This document shows, piece by piece, positions 57,901 through 64,000 of a DNA stretch of 64,000 nucleotides. The DNA is from Scolanthus callimorphus (lineage: Eukaryota; Cnidaria; Anthozoa; Actiniaria; Edwardsiidae), in the NCBI GenBank assembly GCA_033964015.1, contig CM066919.1, positions 24,065,204-24,129,203 of the forward strand, read 5' to 3'. The notes below the pieces were generated by a model. The model made no database searches, was not told where the DNA came from, and saw nothing but the letters and a program-made list of their open reading frames with translations. Position 1 is the first letter of the stretch. Every line of letters begins with the position of its first letter. The position numbers and the translations under genes are program-made.

Positions 57901-60900
57901 CCATGAATGCCGTGTTGTTTGGGTATAAGTTTAATAACTGTCGCCGAAAATTTTGAAGAGACTGAGTTTCTCTTAAGTTGGGGGGAAGTTTGTTCCACAG
58001 AACAGCACCACTATAGCTAAAGCTGTTTTTATAATAGTTAGTACGTGGCAGGGGAACAACCAACTTATTCTCGGAGTTTCTAAGATTATAGTTAGGAGAT
58101 ATATCCTCTCGGTGAACAAATCTAGAGGACAAGTAACTAGGCACTAGTTCATTGTGAGATTTGAACATCATTATTGCCTTAGTTATTTGACGTTGGCAGT
58201 GGAGATTGCGCCATCCTAACTGGTCAAAAAGGAGGTTGGCATCGGCATCGTAATTAGAATTCGTAATAATACGGGCTGCTCGGTTTGGGAGCTTTTGTAG
58301 TTTATTAGCAATTGTACTACCACAGGAACCCCAAACAATGTTACAATAATCAAAATGAGATTGCACGAGGCCTTGATAAACATCAAGTAGAGTTGTTCTT
58401 GGTACACAGTTCCTGATTCGTTTTAAAGCTCCAACACCGGCAGCAATTTTCTTAGATATTGTATCAACATGTGTTTCCCATGTCAAATGTTCATCGATTA
58501 TAACTCCTAGAGATTTTGCCGAATGAGATTGTTTTATTGGTATATTATTTATTTCTAGATTAGGGGGGTGCGGGAAATTATTCAGTCTTTGCCGAGAGCC
58601 AATTAACATAAATTCAGTTTTAGTCATGTTGAGAGTTAATTTGTTCACCGAGAGCCAACAGCTAATGTTTAGCAAGTCATCGTTTAAAGTAGACTGGATG
58701 GAGCCAACATCATTTCCAGACAATGTCAGATGAGTATCATCTGCGTACATTCTTGGTATCGATTTGCTTAGACAATTCGGAAGGTCATTGATATAAAGTA
58801 AAAACAACAAAGGTCCTAGAATTGTTCCCTGGGGAATTCCACATTCCAGAAAACATGTTTTGGAAAGGGAACCATTGACAAGGCATTTTTGTGCACGATT
58901 GTCTAGGTATGAGGCAAACCATTTATGCGCAATTCCAGTAATACCGTAACAATTTAGTTTAGATAACATAATATTGTGATCAACTGTATCGAACGCTTTC
59001 TTCAGATCTAAAAAAACAACAGCATTTACATTGCCCTGGTCAATATTATAAGACCAGCTATCAGTTGCATCAAGCAATGCGGTTTGAGTAGAGTGGAGAG
59101 CTCGAAAACCAGATTGGTATTTGGAAAGAACATTGTGTTCAGACAAATAAGCAAATATTTGATTATAAACTATTCTTTCAAAAACTTTGCCTATTACTGA
59201 GATCACGGATATTGGACGATAATTATCTATATCGCATTTATCGCCTTGCTTAAAGAGGGGGGTGACTCGAGCACATTTCCAGTCGTCTGGGAAAATGCCT
59301 GAAATTAGCGAGGCATTGAAAATAATTGTCAATTGTGGTGCAATAAGATCGGCGCACTCTAGAACAAGTCGACTTGAAATGTGATCAAGACCAGCCCCTT
59401 TTGTCTTCTTTATTTTCTTTAGTAGATTTATAACTTGGCTATTACCAATTTGATGGAATTGGAAATTCGAAACCACCTTCGGAATGTAGTCATAAAAACT
59501 AACAGGACTAGTACTGTTAAACACTGGTATTTCTGCTGCGAGCTTCGGACCAATTAAAGAGAAGTGATCATTGAAAGCGTTCGACAAAACAGATGGATTC
59601 GTTATTGGTTCTCCATCCAGTCTTAACTCCTTAATCGAAGGCTTGCTAGTTTTCCGAGAAGTAAGCTCGTTGATCACCCGCCACGTTTTACGAGGATCAC
59701 CGTCAGATTCAGCAAATTTATTTTGGTAATAGCGCTCTTTAGTACGCTTTATTTCAGAATTGACCATGTTGCGCGTTCTTTTAAAATTTGCCCAATCGTG
59801 TGGATTGTTAGACTTGATGGCTTTTATTTTCATAACATCTCGTTTATGCATTTTTTCTTTCAAGTCAGCGGAAATCCACGGAGACGCTTTAGCGCGCACA
59901 CGCTTTGTGCAAAGTGGTGCGTGTTTATCAGCAATGGCGTGGAATTTTGATTTCCATTCAGACCAAAGCTGATTGGGATCCTTTGTTTGGCTATCAAAAT
60001 TCCAATCTTGACTCATAATATCATTTCGAAAGTTTACGCTATCAAAGTGTTTGAAATTTCTGAAGGTTACTGAGCTATGCCCTCTTTTAGGTAATTCAAC
60101 AGCTAATTTTCGATATGCATATACAAGGCTATGGTCGCTAATAGAAATATGGGCAACACCAGAACAAACAACCCTTTCAGGAATGTTAGTAAAAATCAAA
60201 TCAATAAGAGTAGATGATTTTTCTGTTATACGTGTGGGTTCGTTTATCAGCTGGTGTAGGCCATAAATATCAGCGATGTCATTTAGATGCCTAACGTCAT
60301 TATCGTAAGTAGTAGCGGCCATATTAGCGTTCATATCTCCTACCAAAAAGAAATCTAGATTTGACTGGTCGAGTAATCCGATTAGATTCTCGATTTGAGG
60401 ATAGAGTCTCACAGATGAATCAGGAGGCCGATACCAGTTTACGACAATGAGCGGTTTAGAGTGCGGCATCCGTATTTCAAGGCATAGATTTTCTAAATCA
60501 GAATTAGCGAGGTCATTGCGCACGGAGAAATTGATTACTGATCGCACATAAAAACACACGCCTCCACCTTGATTGCTAAGTCTGTCTCTTCTAATTAAAT
60601 CGTAATTCGGAATCTGAATATCAGAGTCTAAATGAGAGGAATCTAATTTGGTTTCTTGAATTGCGAGAGTATCTAAGTTATTATTATCAAGAAGAATGCG
60701 AACTTCGTCAATATGGGCAGACAAGCTATTAACATTTAGAGAAGCTAATTTAAACCCACTAACGGTTGGTAATTGGAAATTGTATACGGATTGTTTGGTA
60801 ATGTTAGATTTCTCCAAACAAACGGCATTCAATGGTTTGACCTATACGTTAGATAAGAAATTAACAAAGTTCTTATGAAGGAGCTCATTACCTTGTTTAG

Positions 60901-62273
60901 TTAAGTGAAGCCCTCGCCTGTTTAAATGTTTGTCATTTATGTTGTTGTGTTTTACCAGCTTCCACTTGTGTTGATTACAGAGCTTCTTGATCAAGTCGTT
61001 TGTAGTTTTCACAGCGTCCTTGAAGTGATCTTTTCGGGTGACGAGCTCAGAAATTACGATCTCAGAATTACACGAGGACTCAATAATCTTGCCCAAATCT
61101 TGGATAGCGTCAGCAACTTGACTCGGGGTTTTGTCACGAAGGTCATTAGTTCCAACATGTAGGACAATGCGAGTAGGGGAGTCTTCAACTGTCGGTTGTA
61201 GATATGATTTCATATGCTTCGTAGAAGCACCGCTAAATGAACGTACGACCACCCGGGAGCCAACATCCTTTCCTAGTTGGTAACCTTGCGTATGCTGCAG
61301 AATTGAATCGCCAATGATAACCGTAGTTTCTTTAGGTTCGAGTGGAGTGTCGGGTTGATGTTCTGACGGAGGAGGCAAAGTAGATAGACGATTGGCAGCG
61401 TTTGAATTTGCCGGTTTAGCTGGCGCTGGCGTAGCCGAGGCTGGAGGGGGAGATTTGTACAGGTCCCGTGATAGGATTTTAACGGTGCATATCAAGGAGT
61501 CCCTTTCCTCGGTCAACGATTTGCAGATATTTTTTTGCGAAATCAATTCACGTCTTAAAGCTTCATTTTCTTGGGTGAGTTTTGCGACTTCTCCTGAAGA
61601 GGTGGATTGAGCAAACTGGCCATTCTTCAAGGCATTGATTTCACTTTTTAAAAATGAGATTTCGGCATTGAAGTGCTCGACAAAGGATGAAGTAGAAGGC
61701 CCAACAGTGGTTGAAAGAACTTCAATGTCGGAAGATGGAGCCGCTTCTTCTTCGAAGGCGCTTGCATCAATGTCGTTGGCTTCGTTGACGTTAGCTTTGG
61801 CAAGAATCATAAAGCTATTTTTGATTTCGTCTGTTTCCTTCCCTTGAATCTGCAACGTTTTTGCTTTCAAATAGAAATTGAAGGTGATGTTACTGGTTTT
61901 AAAAACCACGCACGTGCCATTATCGTTCACGATAAAGTTATCTTCTTCTAGATTCAACTGTTCTCCTAAGAACTTCAGAAGCTCGTTTTTAGTTCCGGAC
62001 CACTTAAGTTGATTTTTAGAAGAGTTAAAAGTAAGAAAGCTTGCCATTGCAGTCAGTATGAGAAAATTTTGATGAGCAGGAGAAACACGTCTGCTCAGGT
62101 CGAGTCTTGCAAAATCATCCATATGTCATGACAGATCTTGTCTTGTTCATGTCGTACATAACCAGAGCCTCGTTATCAGGTTTGTGCTCGGCCACGGAAT
62201 CTAGGAACTGGTGATAGAACTTCACCTCTAGTGGGCGGGCGTGAGGCACGTGGTGGTAGCTCAGACGAGACAT
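54914..62273 (-). CDS. Acyl-CoA synthetase (AMP-binding), interrupted in intron 1 by a LINE
   Basis: Three exons in coding order: about 62273-62106, 57045-56858 and 56253-54914, for about 565 aa, the normal size. Exon 1 starts MSRLSYHHVPHARPL and reaches VMTY. Exon 2 gives ELGLSRAHRVLLIGA. Exon 3 carries the adenylate-forming motifs in order: FTSGSTGASK (ATP loop), SYGSTE, YYTGDIG, GRKKDFIKRATLKIFPAEIE and the catalytic-lysine motif SGKIDRKGLR. The enzyme should activate a fatty or related carboxylic acid to acyl-AMP and then acyl-CoA; the substrate cannot be told (closest in feel to ACSF2-type medium-chain enzymes). Exon 1 meets an in-frame TGA right after TYG at about 62115, and an expected splice donor is not visible where the LINE begins. 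A one-base slip there would restore a TYDDFA reading. Expression of an intact protein is therefore uncertain. Confidence 0.78.
56565..56700. repeat. Tandem duplication, ~67-bp unit
   Basis: Two nearly identical units containing CTTAAACCAGAACCTCATAC and CGATTCGCACAACAGCCACA, in intron 2 of the acyl-CoA synthetase gene. Confidence 0.9.
57128..57292. repeat. Imperfect tandem duplication, ~90-bp unit
   Basis: TTGTTGGAATAACCA...CTCTGTTGACAAACA...GCTTCAATAGCTTAGC occurs twice, in intron 1 of the acyl-CoA synthetase gene. Confidence 0.85.
57396..57592. mobile_element. MITE, CCATTTACACGACAG ends
   Basis: CCATTTACACGACAGAAATG at the left is mirrored by CCTGTCGTGTAAATGG at the right, with GGCACGGC blocks just inside both ends. 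About 197 bp. Confidence 0.8.
57753..62105 (-). mobile_element. Near-complete CR1/L2-type LINE with two open ORFs
   Basis: About 4.35 kb on the minus strand. Order: short 5' region, ORF1 (about 62047-60842 from the MASF methionine), a single TAG, ORF2 (60841-57887), a short 3' region and an (ATG)n tail at 57753-57775. The tail type and domain set (SGNH-hydrolase ORF1; APE endonuclease plus reverse transcriptase ORF2) fit CR1/L2-clade elements. Both ORFs are open, so the insertion is recent and possibly active. It fills most of intron 1 of the acyl-CoA synthetase gene, in the same orientation as that gene. No target-site duplication was found. Confidence 0.88.
57887..60841 (-). CDS. LINE ORF2: APE endonuclease-reverse transcriptase
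   Basis: About 981 aa counted from a TTG at 60832. N-terminal APE-type endonuclease: LASLNVNSL, QETK (E60), LVGDMNAN (D166) and ISDHS (D233/H234). Reverse transcriptase: NYRPISV, QSGFRALHSTQTAL, FLDLKKAFDTVDH (D609), GIPQGTILGPLLF and the catalytic YADD (696-699). The C-terminus ends LWNKLPPNLRE. All catalytic residues are present. The frame has no early ATG. It is the same frame as ORF1, following its TAG directly by three codons, so translation probably depends on readthrough or non-AUG re-initiation. The endonuclease nicks the target and the reverse transcriptase copies the RNA in place. Confidence 0.92.
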   Translation of the reverse strand, partial: VKPLNAVCLEKSNITKQSVYNFQLPTVSGFKLASLNVNSLSAHIDEVRILLDNNNLDTLAIQETKLDSSHLDSDIQIPNYDLIRRDRLSNQGGGVCFYVRSVINFSVRNDLANSDLENLCLEIRMPHSKPLIVVNWYRPPDSSVRLYPQIENLIGLLDQSNLDFFLVGDMNANMAATTYDNDVRHLNDIADIYGLHQLINEPTRITEKSSTLIDLIFTNIPERVVCSGVAHISISDHSLVYAYRKLAVELPKRGHSSVTFRNFKHFDSVNFRNDIMSQDWNFDSQTKDPNQLWSEWKSKFHAIADKHAPLCTKRVRAKASPWISADLKEKMHKRDVMKIKAIKSNNPHDWANFKRTRNMVNSEIKRTKERYYQNKFAESDGDPRKTWRVINELTSRKTSKPSIKELRLDGEPITNPSVLSNAFNDHFSLIGPKLAAEIPVFNSTSPVSFYDYIPKVVSNFQFHQIGNSQVINLLKKIKKTKGAGLDHISSRLVLECADLIAPQLTIIFNASLISGIFPDDWKCARVTPLFKQGDKCDIDNYRPISVISVIGKVFERIVYNQIFAYLSEHNVLSKYQSGFRALHSTQTALLDATDSWSYNIDQGNVNAVVFLDLKKAFDTVDHNIMLSKLNCYGITGIAHKWFASYLDNRAQKCLVNGSLSKTCFLECGIPQGTILGPLLFLLYINDLPNCLSKSIPRMYADDTHLTLSGNDVGSIQSTLNDDLLNISCWLSVNKLTLNMTKTEFMLIGSRQRLNNFPHPPNLEINNIPIKQSHSAKSLGVIIDEHLTWETHVDTISKKIAAGVGALKRIRNCVPRTTLLDVYQGLVQSHFDYCNIVWGSCGSTIANKLQKLPNRAARIITNSNYDADANLLFDQLGWRNLHCQRQITKAIMMFKSHNELVPSYLSSRFVHREDISPNYNLRNSENKLVVPLPRTNYYKNSFSYSGAVLWNKLPPNLRETQSLQNFRRQLLNLYPNNTAFMENRL
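60842..62122 (-). CDS. LINE ORF1: coiled coil plus SGNH/GDSL esterase-like domain
   Basis: Up to 426 codons. The methionine at about residue 26 (MASFLTFNSS) is the likelier start, because the first ~20 codons overlap DNA that may belong to the host exon. The order is: a folded N-terminal part (26-100), an acidic stretch, a coiled coil (about 150-215), a Pro/Ala linker (224-262), and an SGNH hydrolase domain (266-426) with GDSI (Ser273), FSGAS, GTND (324-327) and the Asp/His block NDKHLNRRGLHLT (His406). Such esterase-type ORF1 proteins are known from CR1/L2 LINEs, where they bind RNA and may have hydrolase activity. All four SGNH blocks are intact. Confidence 0.85.
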   Translation of the reverse strand: MDDFARLDLSRRVSPAHQNFLILTAMASFLTFNSSKNQLKWSGTKNELLKFLGEQLNLEEDNFIVNDNGTCVVFKTSNITFNFYLKAKTLQIQGKETDEIKNSFMILAKANVNEANDIDASAFEEEAAPSSDIEVLSTTVGPSTSSFVEHFNAEISFLKSEINALKNGQFAQSTSSGEVAKLTQENEALRRELISQKNICKSLTEERDSLICTVKILSRDLYKSPPPASATPAPAKPANSNAANRLSTLPPPSEHQPDTPLEPKETTVIIGDSILQHTQGYQLGKDVGSRVVVRSFSGASTKHMKSYLQPTVEDSPTRIVLHVGTNDLRDKTPSQVADAIQDLGKIIESSCNSEIVISELVTRKDHFKDAVKTTNDLIKKLCNQHKWKLVKHNNINDKHLNRRGLHLTKQGNELLHKNFVNFLSNV

Positions 62274-62306
62274 GGTGTAATTTCTAGCAACAATGAATAG
62301 AATAGT

Positions 62307-62376
62307 ATGTTGAATAGGATTAGTTCCAGCGAGATCGTGTCAATCGTAATACGATTTCGTTCCGGAACTAATCCTG
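62307..62376. repeat. Short inverted repeat upstream of the acyl-CoA synthetase start
   Basis: AGGATTAGTTCC...GAGATCGT is mirrored as ACGATTTCGTTCCGGAACTAATCCT 34-104 bp upstream of the presumed ATG. It may be a tiny MITE within the promoter or 5' untranslated region. Confidence 0.6.
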
Positions 62377-62379
62377 CTG

Positions 62380-63070
62380 CCAATAAGAAGGCGCTCAATT
62401 CGTCATCCAATGACAGGAGGCCCCGAAGCTCCGCCTTTGGGACTGACGATTTTGATTCATAGAACTGAGAATCATAGTGGTGAAGTTTCAGAAAGAAACA
62501 GAGCAAGACTAGAATCACTTAGGCAAAACGAACTACTACTAAAATAACCAAAATTCGACTGAACTTGATTTGAAAACACGGAAACTTTAAAGAGATTGGC
62601 CTTGAAAAATGTCACTATCAACATGGAAAGCACAGCCTCTCTGAGTTTCTTTTATGGAACGAGACAGAATAAATCAAAAGGAGTCTATTCTTATTCAAAT
62701 AAGTGGCTGGGTGTCATGCAATCTAGCGTAAATTTCGCCTGCTATGCTCTACCCATAATGCATATATTTAGGAAGAACCAAAGCGACTGAAACTGCTGTA
62801 AAAAGATTTGACCTCCATTTTCTCTTGTAAAGAATGCATGGAATGCATATAGCGAAGAATGCATTGTCATGCATTCACTACGAGTTCGAGAGCAAATTGC
62901 AATATCATCCTAAACTAGTTGTAGCTCTCGCTAAAAGTGCCAACGAGCAAAAGAACAGTGAATCATGTTTTGCCCTTTTGAAAATATGAGTTCCTCTGAC
63001 CCACTGTTGTCCTAAATTCATTTGGCCGACTATAGGTCACTTTAGAGACAAATATATACCTCTGTCAAGG
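62380..63070. other. Upstream region of the acyl-CoA synthetase gene
   Basis: No gene or repeat stands out. Confidence 0.45.
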
Positions 63071-63075
63071 AAAAA

Positions 63076-64000
63076 CCTCTGCTAGCAGGGTACATATGAA
63101 AGCTAAATCACATGATTGTTTAATAATAACAGCGCGAGAAATATATACAAATAGTAGATTTCACTTCTGATACTAATAGACAATGAGACAAGTTTAGATT
63201 GCGGCTTCGCTGGCCGATAGTGATTTTACTTGTTTTTGATTTGTTGTGCTCTGAAGTATTTTGATTCGCTTCGTTAAATGTTTGGCACACTCACCGATAT
63301 TTGAGATGAGCGTCTTTGCTCAGTGGCACGCTCGCCAAGGATATGATACGAATCACTTGTCTTGCTCAAGTATTTGGTTACCGACTCTTTCGAAATACTG
63401 GCACTTGATTGGCTAGTGGCTACACCACTCTGAACTCAATAATTTTCTCCTCGCACGGCTCTATAATGCTGCCGCCTCGCAGCCTCGCCTCTTGGCTCGG
63501 GTGGGGTGGGGTGGGGTGGGGGGGGGGGGGGGGGGGTCACTTTCAACACCCTTCCGTGGGGGAGGGTGGATGGATATTTTCTGGAACCACACAATAGTGA
63601 CAAAGATTTGCATCCTCTGCTAGCAGGGTACATATGAACAAGCTAAATCACATGATTGTTTAATAATAACAGCGCGAGAAATTTATACAAATAGTAGATT
63701 TCACTTCTGATACTGATAGACAAGTTTAGATTGCGGCTTCGCTGGCCGATAGTGATTTTACTTGTTTTTGATTTGTTGTGCTCTGAAGTATTTTGATTCG
63801 CTTCGTTAAATGTTTGGCACACTCGCCGATATTTGAGATGAGCATCTTTGCTCAGTGGCACGCTCGCCAAGGAGTATGATACGAATCACTTGTCTTGCTC
63901 AAGTTTTTGGTTACCGACTCTTTCGAAATACTGGCACTTGATTGGCTAGTGGTTACACCACTTTGAACTCGAGAATTTTTCTCCTCGCACGGCTCTGTAA
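63076..64000. repeat. Duplicated ~390-bp block flanking a MITE fragment
   Basis: 63076-63463 and 63614-64000 match at an offset of 538 bp with few differences (both start CCTCTGCTAGCAGGGTACAT and run to CTCCTCGCACGGCTCT). Between them lie a GGTGG/poly-G tract (63500-63537) and a GGTTCCAGAAAATATCCA repeat end (63540-63592). The second copy runs off the window. Confidence 0.9.

Noticed and set aside
1..64000. CRISPR array, prokaryotic operon or antiphage island
   Set aside because: Spliced genes, LINEs, MITEs and polyadenylation signals show this is animal nuclear DNA; no spacer-repeat array is present.

Overview
This window is animal nuclear DNA: AT-rich, with small GT-AG exons, head-to-head and tail-to-tail single-copy genes, and many short inverted-repeat transposons. 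The gene set (an Integrator subunit, a CCAN centromere subunit, a mitochondrial ribosomal protein, a fuseless-family membrane protein) together with CR1/L2-type LINEs and abundant foldback MITEs suggests an invertebrate, most likely an anthozoan cnidarian such as a coral or anemone. The phylum is an inference from character; no sequence was searched.

Layout. 71-3261 (+): last seven exons of a TBCCD1-like gene. 4381-17275 (-): a complete 17-exon INTS2 gene, tail-to-tail with TBCCD1, whose introns carry several MITEs and a 1.1-kb transposon. 17671-18362: a 5'-truncated LINE tail ending in a TCTG microsatellite. 18809-23810 (+): a five-exon coiled-coil protein with EB1-binding-like motifs. 26931-33269 (-): a five-exon seven-blade WD40 protein. 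35956-36231 (-): single-exon bL34m (MRPL34). 36671-42318 (+): nine-exon CENP-Q, divergent from bL34m across 439 bp. 45163-46179 (-): an intronless fuseless-family protein. 49034-53445 (+): a five-exon secreted protein with two [globular + EGF-like] modules. 54914-62273 (-): an AMP-binding acyl-CoA synthetase whose first intron is mostly filled by a LINE (57753-62105) with open ORF1 and ORF2. The right end is intergenic, with a 390-bp duplication.

How the parts relate. The genes are independent eukaryotic transcription units acting in different processes: Golgi/centrosome positioning, snRNA and mRNA 3'-end processing, kinetochore assembly, mitochondrial translation and lipid activation. There is no operon or gene cluster for one pathway. 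The most distinctive material is the mobile DNA: a palindromic family with perfect 9-bp target duplications, a 436-bp palindrome, a 1.12-kb element with GTGCGG iterons and a 6-bp target duplication, and a LINE whose two ORFs share one frame separated by a single TAG. Four apparent single-base deletions break otherwise conserved reading frames in INTS2 and the coiled-coil gene. They look more like assembly errors than gene decay.
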